Below, one piece after another: positions 41,587 through 49,835 of a stretch of DNA of 64,000 nt (position 1 is its first letter; each line of letters starts with the position of its first letter). A model generated the notes under the pieces. The model was not told the origin of the DNA and did not search any database. It saw only the letters and a program-made list of their open reading frames with translations. The stretch spans positions 1,984,001 to 2,048,000 of the forward strand of contig NZ_CP179210.1 of the NCBI RefSeq assembly GCF_051201665.1, in the 5' to 3' direction. The DNA comes from Psychrobium sp051201665 (GTDB lineage: Bacteria > Pseudomonadota > Gammaproteobacteria > Enterobacterales > Psychrobiaceae). The translations under genes and the position numbers were made by a program.

Positions 41587-44163
41587 ATGCGTCAGACCTT
41601 TCATTATTTTTCAATCGTTTTCTTTGCGCTGTTTTTAATAGCATGTAGTGGTGGTAACGAGTTATCCAGTACTTCTAGTGGGGATGGAGGAGATGGCACT
41701 ACGCCGACAACGCCTCAATCTACCGTGGTTTTAACCATGGTTGACACCGCCGGAAATACTGTGACTAACGTTGACGGCAGTCAGCCTCAATGGCTATCGG
41801 CATTATATACAGTTGACAATAAACCTGTAGCTAATAAAAAATTCACATTTAGTTTAGACGGTGATATAGGACAATTATTGGTAACTAGCGCGCTAACAGA
41901 TGCACAAGGTATTGCAAAGGTAGAAATATATGCTGGAGATACAGTTGGTGCTGGTACAGCCACGGCAACAGTTGATGACCTAACAGATTCTCTTGATTTT
42001 TCTACGTCCAACCCTGTTGAAGAAATTCAGCCTGTTAATTTAGTCCTGAAAATGGTTGATTCAGACGGAAAAGAGATTCTTAATGTAAGTAGTTTGGAGC
42101 CGACAAGATTGCAAGCGACACTGACAAATAGTGGTGTTGCCGCGGTCGGGGTAAAAATTGATTTCTCACTAGTTGACGAAGTAGGTGAGTTAAAAACGAG
42201 TAGTGCATTGACAGATAGTAACGGTATCGCATCTGTATTGTTATATGCCGGAGCACAAGATGGCGCTGGAACTGTAAACGCAAGTGTAAACGGAGTAAAC
42301 GCAAGTCTTGACTTTTCTGCGGCAGTTACCGTTGCAAATGTAGTAATGGGGGAGCTAAGACTTACACCCACAGTTATAGGACCTAATGGAACAGCTTCGT
42401 TGGAGGTCCCAATTAATGAGGTGGTTGGTGGAAACGCTAGTCCATTGAGTCAACCAGTTGGTGTGCAGTTTTCATCGGCATGTGTTCAAGCTGGGAAAGC
42501 AGAAATTGCGAGCGAAGTTCAAACGATTAACGGTGTGGCCACTGTCACTTACAAAGATAATGGCTGTGGCTCAGTGGACACTATCAATGTTACGTCAACA
42601 ATTGGTCAAACGGTTTTAACCGAAAATATTAATCTAACTGTTGGGAAGGCCGAACTTCACAGCTTGCAGTTCACAAATATTACATCGTCCTTTTTGGCTC
42701 TAAAAGGGACTGGAGGGCTGAATCGTAGTGAGACTACCACAGTAACTTTTACAGTCTTTGATAGCTTGTCTAATCCAGTACCAAACGCCGTTGTTAATTT
42801 TAAATTAACGACTAAACTTGGCGGAATTACTATTCTACCCGAAGAGCAAGCTGAAACAGACGATAAAGGTGAAGTAAACGTGATTGTTGCAGCGGGTACT
42901 GTCCCGACGCCGGTTAGAGTCGTTGCAACTTTGGAAGACGATAAGGCAATTTCTACTGTTTCAGGTCAATTATCTATTTCTAGTGGGGTCGTTGATTATA
43001 ATAGCTTTAGCTTATCTGCAACTGAATTAAATCCTGACACATTCAGAACAGATGGTGTTGAAGTTGGAATTACGGCTAGGCTCGCAGACCATTTTAATAA
43101 CCCAGTTCCAGATGGAACGACAGTATCGTTTACAACTGAGTTTGGTTTTATTGAAGGCAATTGTAATACCGTAAATGGTGCGTGTTCTGTACAATGGCGT
43201 AGTCAAGGCTCTCGTCTTCCGTCCCCAGCATTTACAGATGACAACGCTAAGCTTAAAATGATAGGTGAGGCCCAATGTCTTAATTCTAATGGTGTTGTGA
43301 CAGGTTTAAGCGCAGCAGGCCTACCTTGTTTTTACGACAATAATAGTGAAAATAACGATAATGGTGGCTTAGGCAATGTGTACGGGAACAGAGTGACTAT
43401 TTTGGCTTATGCAATAGGAGAAGAATCTTTTAGTGATAGTGATGGGTCAGGATACTACACACAAAATGAAGCATTTACCGATTTGACAGAAGCGTTTAGG
43501 GACGAAAACGAGGACGGTGTATTTGGTGGTCGTTTTACTGTTGATGCGGTATCTCCGGGCGCAGCGGATGTGGGCGCAAAATGTTATAAGAAAAATATAA
43601 AAGATACATCAGAAAAAGTATGTTTTGAGCCAGGTGGGGACAATGAACAACCAATAGATTTCAATAGTAATGATACGTTTGATCAAGGTAATAAACTCTA
43701 CAATGGTGTTTTGTGCCATGTTGATGACGAAGCTACTGGAATTTGTTCTCGAGAATTGGTGCATGTATATCAGAATGTGACAATACTACAGGCGTCGGGT
43801 GCTGCAGCAGATTTTCGATTTGGTTTTATCGAAGTTACAGCTACTCACGAAACGGACAAGTTTAATCCAGCAAATTATGACAAAACTGTAGATATTTCTG
43901 GCGGCGATAAAACAATAATTGTTTATGCTGCCGATCAGTTTAATGGTTTGTTGCCAAATGGGACAATAATCAACTTTGAAACTGGTAATGGATCTATAGT
44001 TGGGCCATCGGAATGTGAAGTAGGAAATAGCTCTGGCTTTGCGATTAATAGTTGTAGCGTTACCTTGAAGAAAGATGATGAATCCGATAGCAGTTCATTA
44101 ACTGTAACAATCACAGCGCCAAATAGAACTGGTGTGTCACGTAGCATTCCAATCAGAGATTAG
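41587..44163 (+). CDS. Large lipoprotein with bacterial Ig-like (Big_1/invasin-type) domains
   Basis: An 858-residue surface-type lipoprotein. The signal peptide ends in lipobox LIAC, followed by a Ser/Thr/Gly-rich linker. Two clear tandem Ig-like repeats follow (about residues 45-140 and 150-245), each with 'MVD..G', 'VGELKTSSALTDSNGIA' or its counterpart, and an 'AGAQDGAGTVNASV'-type end. Further Big_1-like domains occur around 375-480 ('DSLSNPVPNAVVNFKLTT') and 485-550 ('DHFNNPVPDGTTVSFTT'). A cysteine-containing region near 615-640 includes an EF-hand-like loop. The start is ATG 41587 with AGGGAG upstream; an earlier in-frame TTG is rejected. Similar proteins in Shewanella and relatives are outer-membrane adhesin-like lipoproteins of unknown role. 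A terminator follows directly. Confidence 0.82.
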   Translation: MRQTFHYFSIVFFALFLIACSGGNELSSTSSGDGGDGTTPTTPQSTVVLTMVDTAGNTVTNVDGSQPQWLSALYTVDNKPVANKKFTFSLDGDIGQLLVTSALTDAQGIAKVEIYAGDTVGAGTATATVDDLTDSLDFSTSNPVEEIQPVNLVLKMVDSDGKEILNVSSLEPTRLQATLTNSGVAAVGVKIDFSLVDEVGELKTSSALTDSNGIASVLLYAGAQDGAGTVNASVNGVNASLDFSAAVTVANVVMGELRLTPTVIGPNGTASLEVPINEVVGGNASPLSQPVGVQFSSACVQAGKAEIASEVQTINGVATVTYKDNGCGSVDTINVTSTIGQTVLTENINLTVGKAELHSLQFTNITSSFLALKGTGGLNRSETTTVTFTVFDSLSNPVPNAVVNFKLTTKLGGITILPEEQAETDDKGEVNVIVAAGTVPTPVRVVATLEDDKAISTVSGQLSISSGVVDYNSFSLSATELNPDTFRTDGVEVGITARLADHFNNPVPDGTTVSFTTEFGFIEGNCNTVNGACSVQWRSQGSRLPSPAFTDDNAKLKMIGEAQCLNSNGVVTGLSAAGLPCFYDNNSENNDNGGLGNVYGNRVTILAYAIGEESFSDSDGSGYYTQNEAFTDLTEAFRDENEDGVFGGRFTVDAVSPGAADVGAKCYKKNIKDTSEKVCFEPGGDNEQPIDFNSNDTFDQGNKLYNGVLCHVDDEATGICSRELVHVYQNVTILQASGAAADFRFGFIEVTATHETDKFNPANYDKTVDISGGDKTIIVYAADQFNGLLPNGTIINFETGNGSIVGPSECEVGNSSGFAINSCSVTLKKDDESDSSSLTVTITAPNRTGVSRSIPIRD
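43435..43470 (+). other. EF-hand-like calcium-binding loop coding segment
   Basis: Codes for DSDGSGYYTQNE (residues 617-628 of the Ig-like lipoprotein), which fits the 12-residue EF-hand loop: D1, D3, S5, G6, an aromatic at 8 and E12. A second, incomplete DENEDG segment follows. Calcium binding is inferred. Confidence 0.55.
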
Positions 44164-44169
44164 ACCAAC

Positions 44170-44197
44170 AACGGCGCATGATGCGCCGTTTTAATTT
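44170..44197 (+). terminator. Intrinsic terminator after the Ig-like lipoprotein
   Basis: AACGGCGCA / TGCGCCGTT perfect 9-bp stem with a 3-base loop, followed by TTAATTT. Confidence 0.85.
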
Positions 44198-44270
44198 GTG
44201 TTATAAACGAGCGATCAGCTCGAATATGTGGCTAATTTGCAATTTTTATGGGGTTATTACAAATAACATC

Positions 44271-44299
44271 TTGAATTATTGCTTATTAGTCTCTATAAA
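44271..44299 (+). promoter_or_regulatory. Candidate topA promoter
   Basis: TTGAAT (44271-44276) and TATAAA (44294-44299) with an ideal 17-bp spacer, 47 bp upstream of the topA start. Supercoiling control, known for topA in E. coli, cannot be judged from sequence. Confidence 0.55.
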
Positions 44300-44345
44300 T
44301 TGAGCCAATACATATTCTCACTCCATCAATGGACATTTTTTTCTT

Positions 44346-46991
44346 ATGGGAAGATCATTAGTAATAGTGGAATCGCCAGCCAAAGCGAAAACTATTAACA
44401 AATATTTAGGTAAAGACTTCATCGTTAAATCCTCAGTTGGTCATATTCGAGATTTACCAACATCCGGTGCAGTTAAAAAGAACAAATTTACCAAGACGCC
44501 AGCTGAAGTTCGTAAAATGGAGCCAGCGGCTAAAGAAAAGTATAAAACGGCGCGTGATAAACAGCAGTTGATCAACCGAATGGGCATAGATCCTGAAGGT
44601 GGTTGGGATGCGCATTACGAGATTCTACCTGGTAAAGAAAAAGTTGTTAGTGAATTACAGTCTCTGGCTGAAAAAGCTGATTATGTTTACCTAGCATCGG
44701 ATTTGGATAGAGAAGGGGAGGCCATTGCTTGGCATCTTCGTGAAGTTATCGGTGGCGACGACAGTCGTTTTAAACGTGTTGTTTTTAATGAAATTACTAA
44801 AAATGCGATTAGTGAAGCCTTTGATACGCCAACTGAGTTAAATATTGATGGTGTTAACGCGCAACAAGCACGTCGCTTTTTAGACCGTGTTGTTGGCTAC
44901 ATGGTGTCGCCGCTTCTATGGAAAAAAGTCGCGCGTGGATTGTCGGCAGGCCGTGTCCAATCTGTTGCCGTGAAGTTGGTGGTTGAACGCGAACGTGAAA
45001 TTAAAGCGTTTAACCCAGAAGAATTCTGGGATATGCATGCGCAGCTGATGACAGATGATACCCAAGCGTTAGCTATGAAAGTGACTAAGGTTGACGGTAA
45101 AGCATTTAAGCCTGTGAGTGAAATGGAATCAAATGTTGCTTTAAATGCGCTACAAAATGCAGCTTATACGGTTAGCTCGCGTGAAGACAAGCCAAGTCAG
45201 TCACGTCCTTCAGCGCCCTTTATTACATCAACGCTACAACAAGCAGCAAGTACCCGCTTAGGATTTGGCGTTAAGAAGACAATGATGTTAGCACAGCGTT
45301 TATATGAAGCTGGTTACATTACTTATATGCGTACAGATTCGACTAATTTAAGTAAAGATGCAATCGACGCTGCACGAGGCCATATTGAAAGTGAATACGG
45401 TAAATCATATTTACCAGAAACCCCTAATTTCTATGGTAGCAAAGAGGGTGCACAAGAAGCCCATGAAGCGATAAGACCAAGTGATGTTTCTCGTAGTGCG
45501 ACTTCATTAAATAAAATGGAACGCGACGCAGAGCGTCTATATGAGCTAATTTGGCGTCAATATGTCGCCTGTCAAATGACTCCGGCTAAATATGACGTTA
45601 CGACGTTAAAAGTGTCAGCTGATAAGTATCAACTGAAAGCGACCGGACGCATTATCAAATTCGATGGTTGGACTCGAGTTCAAACTGCCGTTAAGCGTAA
45701 AGCCGAAGAAGAAGTAAATTTACCAGCGATCAGTGTCGGTAATACGTTGAATTTAGAAAAGCTTGAGCCAAAGCAGCACTTTACTAAACCTACAGCACGT
45801 TTTAACGAAGCCAGTTTGGTTAAAGAACTTGAAAAACGTGGTATTGGTCGACCATCGACTTATGCATCGATTATTTCGACGATTCAAGATCGTGGTTATG
45901 CTAGAGTTGAAAACCGCCGTTTCTTTGCTGAGAAAATGGGTGAAATTATTACCGATCGTTTGAATGAGAATTTCACAGAATTACTTTCTTATGATTTTAC
46001 TGCTCAAATGGAACAAGAGCTTGATTTGATCGCTAATGGTGAAATGGACTGGAAAGGTTCATTGAACAATTTCTATAAAGGGTTCACTAAGCAATTAGAT
46101 CAGGCGAATCTAACACCAGAAGAGGGCGGCATGCGTCCTAACAATATGGTGTTGACGGATATTGATTGTCCAACGTGTGAGCGAAAGATGGGCATAAGAA
46201 CAGGTACAACAGGGGTATTCCTTGGTTGTTCTGGTTATGATTTACCACCTAAAGAGCGCTGTAAGACCACCATCAATTTAACATCAGGTGATGACGTGGT
46301 TGCTGCTGATGATGATGCTGAAAATAAGGCATTGATGCAACGTCGTCGTTGTCACATCTGTGATACAACGATGGATTCGTACCTTGTTGATGAAGCTCGA
46401 AAATTACATGTTTGTGGTAACAATCCTGCGTGTGGTGGCAATGAAATTGAACAAGGTACCTTTAAGATTAAAGGGTATGATGGGCCAATTATCGAATGTG
46501 ATCGTTGTGAACATGATATGGAGCTTAAAAATGGCCGCTTTGGTAAGTATTTCGCTTGTACTAATGTTGATGAATGTAAGAATACACGAAAACTTTTAAA
46601 AAGTGGTGAAGTAGCGCCGCCAAAAGAAGATCCTGTTCATTTGCCAGAATTACCCTGCGACAAGAACGATGCATACTTCGTATTGCGCGATGGGGCGTCA
46701 GGTATTTTCTTAGCTGCACATACCTTCCCTAAAGCACGTGAAACTAGAGCGCCACAAGTTGCTGAGCTTCATCGCTTTAGAGATCGGATTTCATCGAAGT
46801 TCTATTATCTCGCTGATGCTCCGCAAAAAGATGCTGATGGTAACATGGCCATCGTACGTTATAGCCGTAAAAATAAATCTCAGTATGTAATGACAGAAAT
46901 TGAGAAGAAAGCTACCGGATGGACAGCGACTTATGAGGGTGGTAAGTGGATTGAACATCAGAAAGCAAAACGAGCTACTAAAAAGAAATAG
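44346..46991 (+). CDS. topA: DNA topoisomerase I
   Basis: An 881-residue type IA topoisomerase that relaxes negative supercoils (E. coli TopA 865). The TOPRIM domain carries E9 in 'LVIVESPAKAKTINKYLG' and the DxDxE triad D119, D121, E123 in 'ASDLDREGEAIAWHLRE'. The nucleophilic tyrosine is Y327 in 'AGYITYMRTDSTNLS'. The C-terminal third has three Cys-rich zinc ribbons ('CPTCERKMG', 'CHICDTTMD' with its partner cysteines, 'CDRCEHDMELKNGRFGKYFAC'), then a lysine-rich tail. All domains are present. It is followed by a strong terminator, and cysB lies downstream as in E. coli, with two minus-strand genes between. Confidence 0.97.
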   Translation: MGRSLVIVESPAKAKTINKYLGKDFIVKSSVGHIRDLPTSGAVKKNKFTKTPAEVRKMEPAAKEKYKTARDKQQLINRMGIDPEGGWDAHYEILPGKEKVVSELQSLAEKADYVYLASDLDREGEAIAWHLREVIGGDDSRFKRVVFNEITKNAISEAFDTPTELNIDGVNAQQARRFLDRVVGYMVSPLLWKKVARGLSAGRVQSVAVKLVVEREREIKAFNPEEFWDMHAQLMTDDTQALAMKVTKVDGKAFKPVSEMESNVALNALQNAAYTVSSREDKPSQSRPSAPFITSTLQQAASTRLGFGVKKTMMLAQRLYEAGYITYMRTDSTNLSKDAIDAARGHIESEYGKSYLPETPNFYGSKEGAQEAHEAIRPSDVSRSATSLNKMERDAERLYELIWRQYVACQMTPAKYDVTTLKVSADKYQLKATGRIIKFDGWTRVQTAVKRKAEEEVNLPAISVGNTLNLEKLEPKQHFTKPTARFNEASLVKELEKRGIGRPSTYASIISTIQDRGYARVENRRFFAEKMGEIITDRLNENFTELLSYDFTAQMEQELDLIANGEMDWKGSLNNFYKGFTKQLDQANLTPEEGGMRPNNMVLTDIDCPTCERKMGIRTGTTGVFLGCSGYDLPPKERCKTTINLTSGDDVVAADDDAENKALMQRRRCHICDTTMDSYLVDEARKLHVCGNNPACGGNEIEQGTFKIKGYDGPIIECDRCEHDMELKNGRFGKYFACTNVDECKNTRKLLKSGEVAPPKEDPVHLPELPCDKNDAYFVLRDGASGIFLAAHTFPKARETRAPQVAELHRFRDRISSKFYYLADAPQKDADGNMAIVRYSRKNKSQYVMTEIEKKATGWTATYEGGKWIEHQKAKRATKKK

Positions 46992-47010
46992 ATTGTAGAT
47001 TGGATAATAA

Positions 47011-47036
47011 AAAACCGCTCATTAGAGCGGCTTTTT
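47011..47036 (+). terminator. Intrinsic terminator after topA
   Basis: CCGCTC-ATTA-GAGCGG stem-loop with an A run before it and CTTTTT after it; may also serve the convergent gene ending at 47062. Confidence 0.85.
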
Positions 47037-47061
47037 ATGAGCAATATGTTGAAGAGTACAA

Positions 47062-47826
47062 CTACCATTTCTTCTTTGGTTGGAAGAGGATATCGAGATC
47101 AGTGCTTGTCTTCTCGTCTTGTTCACGTTTAGCGCGTTCATCACGTTCAATTTTAACTTGGTCTAGCTTGGCTAACATTCCCTCTGCTTCTTCTAGTTTT
47201 GCATTAACGAATCCATCACCTTCTGAATTTATTGCACGAAGCGTTTTTATAGCCTTGTCCAAATAGGTGCGAGCGGAGCCAGATTGCTTCGCTTCAATTG
47301 CGCCACGAGCTCGACCGATAATTGAATTAATATTAATCCTTATCTGCATCAGATCCGCACGTTTAATCTCATTACCAAACACGTCAGGATTAATTCGGCC
47401 ACGTTTGTGTTCGTTATTGATTAATCCTTTAAGTTTTTTGATAAGTTGTACCATTTGTAAAACTTCTCGATCATCATTTGGTAACCGAAATGTATCTAAA
47501 CCTTGAGATCGAAAAGAATTAACAATCGATTCAATTAATTGTTGTCTGTCGTTCACTTGTGCAGCGATAGCTCGATCGCCATTAATTGCTAAGATAGATT
47601 TTTGAGTTTCCAAAATACGATTATGCATGATTATCATCAGTGCTTTGGTCACAGGGATATTAGTAATACGCGATAATAGATCTTCTGTCTCATCGATGGT
47701 TAAAGTGAGACGTGACACTTCAGTGCGTTTTTCAGATTCGATGCGCTTACTCTGCTGCTGCATTACAGTCATTACAATTACCATCAAGACTAGAAAGCCG
47801 ACGCCTGCAATAATATATACTGTCAT
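47062..47826 (-). CDS. Membrane-anchored helical protein of unknown function, partner of the kinase-like gene
   Basis: A 254-residue protein with a single N-terminal membrane helix (about residues 3-22) and an otherwise charged, helical cytoplasmic part including two coiled-coil-like stretches (about 25-60 and 195-240) and a polar C-terminus ending PKKKW. I do not recognise a characterised family. It lies 15 bp downstream of the kinase-like gene and is probably translated from the same message. The helical body could be a signalling or scaffold partner for that protein, but that is inference from position. Confidence 0.7.
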   Translation of the reverse strand: MTVYIIAGVGFLVLMVIVMTVMQQQSKRIESEKRTEVSRLTLTIDETEDLLSRITNIPVTKALMIIMHNRILETQKSILAINGDRAIAAQVNDRQQLIESIVNSFRSQGLDTFRLPNDDREVLQMVQLIKKLKGLINNEHKRGRINPDVFGNEIKRADLMQIRININSIIGRARGAIEAKQSGSARTYLDKAIKTLRAINSEGDGFVNAKLEEAEGMLAKLDQVKIERDERAKREQDEKTSTDLDILFQPKKKW

Positions 47827-47841
47827 TTGCTGTCCCTTGTT

Positions 47842-48537
47842 TTACGGTAATACAATAGTAAAGGTGCTTCCGCCCAGCTTACCATCATTGTTTAATACGA
47901 GTTCACCACTTTTTCCGTAGTTGTCATGGGACAACACAATGAGCTTTGAAAATAACAATCCGATCCCCATTCGTCCAAAACTAGACGCAAGTTCATCAAT
48001 TGGAGCGGCTGCTGCTTCAATCATTGCACTCGGATAACCATTTGAATCATCGGATATTGCAATTGAAAGTTGTCCATCATCGATAGAAACATCAATATCA
48101 ATCCGTTTTTGAGAATAGCGAATAGCATTACTAAGTACGTCATCGATTAAATAAGCGATTAGGTCACGATCTAAACACCAATGTAGATCATCGTCGACAT
48201 GAACCTGAATCTCTATTCCTTTACTTTGGGTGTAAAGATCATTTTGAAAGACAGCCGATTCGATGACATCACTCACTATTTCTTCCGTAGAAATAATCAT
48301 TAGTCGATCTTCTTCTACATTATACAGCGCCATCAATTGTGTTAAGTTTCCGTTTAAACGTTGTACTTGATAATTGATATCTGACAATTCCTCAGTACTA
48401 AGTGTCTTTGTCGCTTGCGGCTGATTCGCAACGGTCTGTAAAGACTGAAACATCAACGTCAGTGAGTTTCGCATATCATAGCTGATTGCTGATAAGATTT
48501 TCTTGTAATCGATATTGTTATTATTTGATGTACTCAT
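47842..48537 (-). CDS. Histidine-kinase-like protein with Tyr at the phospho-acceptor position
   Basis: A 231-residue soluble protein: a dimerisation helix pair (about 10-70) and a HATPase_c domain (about 105-231). The ATP site looks intact: N box 'LIDDVLSNAIRYS', G1 'ISDDSNGYP' and G2 'GRMGIGLLFSK'. In the H box, where kinases have HD(L/M)(R/K)N, this protein reads AISYDMRNSL, so the phospho-acceptor His is Tyr20 (codon TAT). There is no sensor domain and no membrane helix, and no response regulator gene is adjacent. It may be a non-phosphorylating regulator, or phosphorylation could occur elsewhere. The downstream membrane protein (47062-47826) is the likely partner. Confidence 0.8.
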   Translation of the reverse strand: MSTSNNNNIDYKKILSAISYDMRNSLTLMFQSLQTVANQPQATKTLSTEELSDINYQVQRLNGNLTQLMALYNVEEDRLMIISTEEIVSDVIESAVFQNDLYTQSKGIEIQVHVDDDLHWCLDRDLIAYLIDDVLSNAIRYSQKRIDIDVSIDDGQLSIAISDDSNGYPSAMIEAAAAPIDELASSFGRMGIGLLFSKLIVLSHDNYGKSGELVLNNDGKLGGSTFTIVLP

Positions 48538-48705
48538 AAATATGTCTTATAAAAAAAGGCGTTAGACGCATGTACTTATTATCATACCGCTTGTTAACCT
48601 GAAAAATCTACCGTTAAAAGAAAGATGTACTAACTATTGTTGATAGGAATAGAAAATAACAAGTGAATCTTCTTGCTATATTCATTTTTTAATTTATATT
48701 TAGAG

Positions 48706-48717
48706 TTGTTATAACAA
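48706..48717. promoter_or_regulatory. Palindrome upstream of cysB
   Basis: A perfect 12-bp palindrome TTGTTATAACAA 72 bp upstream of the cysB start, in an AT-rich region. It could be part of a regulatory site, possibly for autoregulation, but CysB sites are too degenerate to call by eye. Confidence 0.3.
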
Positions 48718-48789
48718 ATAAGAATATAGTGAGTGCAACAGTTTAATGGCACATCTTGTCATTGACCATCAAATCAAGAGTTAATAAGT

Positions 48790-49773
48790 ATGAAGTTACA
48801 ACAGTTAAGATATATCGTCGAAGTCAGCAACAATAATTTAAACGTATCGGCTACTGCTGAGAGTTTGTTTACGTCACAACCGGGCATTAGTAAACAAGTG
48901 CGAATGTTGGAAGATGAACTTGGGATCCAAATTTTTGGTCGAAGTGGTAAACATTTAACGCATGTTACCAAAGCTGGTCAAGAAATTATCAATATTTCTA
49001 ACGATATTTTATCGAAAGTCGAAAGTATCAAAGCTGTTGCTTATGAACATACAAAACCAGATCAAGGTGCGTTGAATATTGCTACAACTCATACGCAAGC
49101 CCGTTATGCGCTGCCAGAAGTTATCGGCAAGTTTATTAAGCATTATCCGAAAGTTTCCTTACATATGCATCAAGGAACGCCAGCACAGATCAGTGAAATG
49201 GCAATTAAGGGAGAAGCGGATTTCGCCATTGCTACTGAATCTATGCATTACTATGAAGATTTAGTTATGTTGCCTTGTTATCATTGGGGACGATCAGTTG
49301 TGGTAAACCCTGACCATCCGTTAGCTAAGCTGAGTCGTGTTCGAGAATTAGAAATTGAAGACATCGCCGCATTCCCATTAGTAACATATGTTTTTGGCTT
49401 CCAAAATAAATCAGATTTAGAAATTGCATTTAACGAAGCAGGGCAAGATCCAAATGTTGTATTCACTGCAACCAGTGCCGATGTATTAAAAACTTATGTG
49501 AGACTTGGTCTCGGAGTTGGTGTTCTCGCGTCGATGGCTATTGACAAAGAACTGGATAAAGACCTTGTTGCTATTGATGTTAATCATCTGTTTGGCCATG
49601 CAACAACGAAAATTGGGTTTAGACGTGGTACCTTTTTAAGAAGTTACATGTATGACTTTATTGAAGAATTTGCGCCTCACTTGACGAAAAACTTAGTATC
49701 ACAAGCCGCCAGCTTACGTGATCATGATCAGGTTGAAGCGCTGTTTAAAGACATTAAACTGCCTTTGAGATAA
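48790..49773 (+). CDS. cysB: Cysteine regulon LysR-type transcriptional activator CysB
   Basis: A 327-residue LysR-family regulator matching E. coli CysB (324). The N-terminal winged HTH includes 'VSATAESLFTSQPGISKQVR' and 'MLEDELGIQIFGRSGKHLT'. The inducer-binding domain carries the CysB-specific 'ATTHTQARYALPEVIGKF' segment and 'YYEDLVMLPCYHW'. CysB activates sulfate uptake and reduction genes when N- or O-acetylserine accumulates. Its target-type gene cysZ is present at 10651-11424. The topA-to-cysB neighbourhood is conserved with enterobacteria. Confidence 0.94.
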   Translation: MKLQQLRYIVEVSNNNLNVSATAESLFTSQPGISKQVRMLEDELGIQIFGRSGKHLTHVTKAGQEIINISNDILSKVESIKAVAYEHTKPDQGALNIATTHTQARYALPEVIGKFIKHYPKVSLHMHQGTPAQISEMAIKGEADFAIATESMHYYEDLVMLPCYHWGRSVVVNPDHPLAKLSRVRELEIEDIAAFPLVTYVFGFQNKSDLEIAFNEAGQDPNVVFTATSADVLKTYVRLGLGVGVLASMAIDKELDKDLVAIDVNHLFGHATTKIGFRRGTFLRSYMYDFIEEFAPHLTKNLVSQAASLRDHDQVEALFKDIKLPLR

Positions 49774-49789
49774 TTTATAAAAATGTACA

Positions 49790-49815
49790 AAAAAAGCGGC
49801 TTAAGCCGCTTTTTT
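49790..49815. terminator. Bidirectional intrinsic terminator between cysB and sdaA
   Basis: AAAAAAGCGGC-TTAA-GCCGCTTTTTT, a perfect 11-bp stem serving two convergent genes. Confidence 0.92.
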
Positions 49816-49835
49816 AATTTAATACTAAATGTTTA

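Noticed and set aside
41411..41644. 77-codon minus-strand frame upstream of the Ig-like lipoprotein
   Set aside because: It overlaps the lipoprotein start and signal peptide, and has no ribosome-binding site or recognisable sequence; the region is more likely the symporter promoter area.
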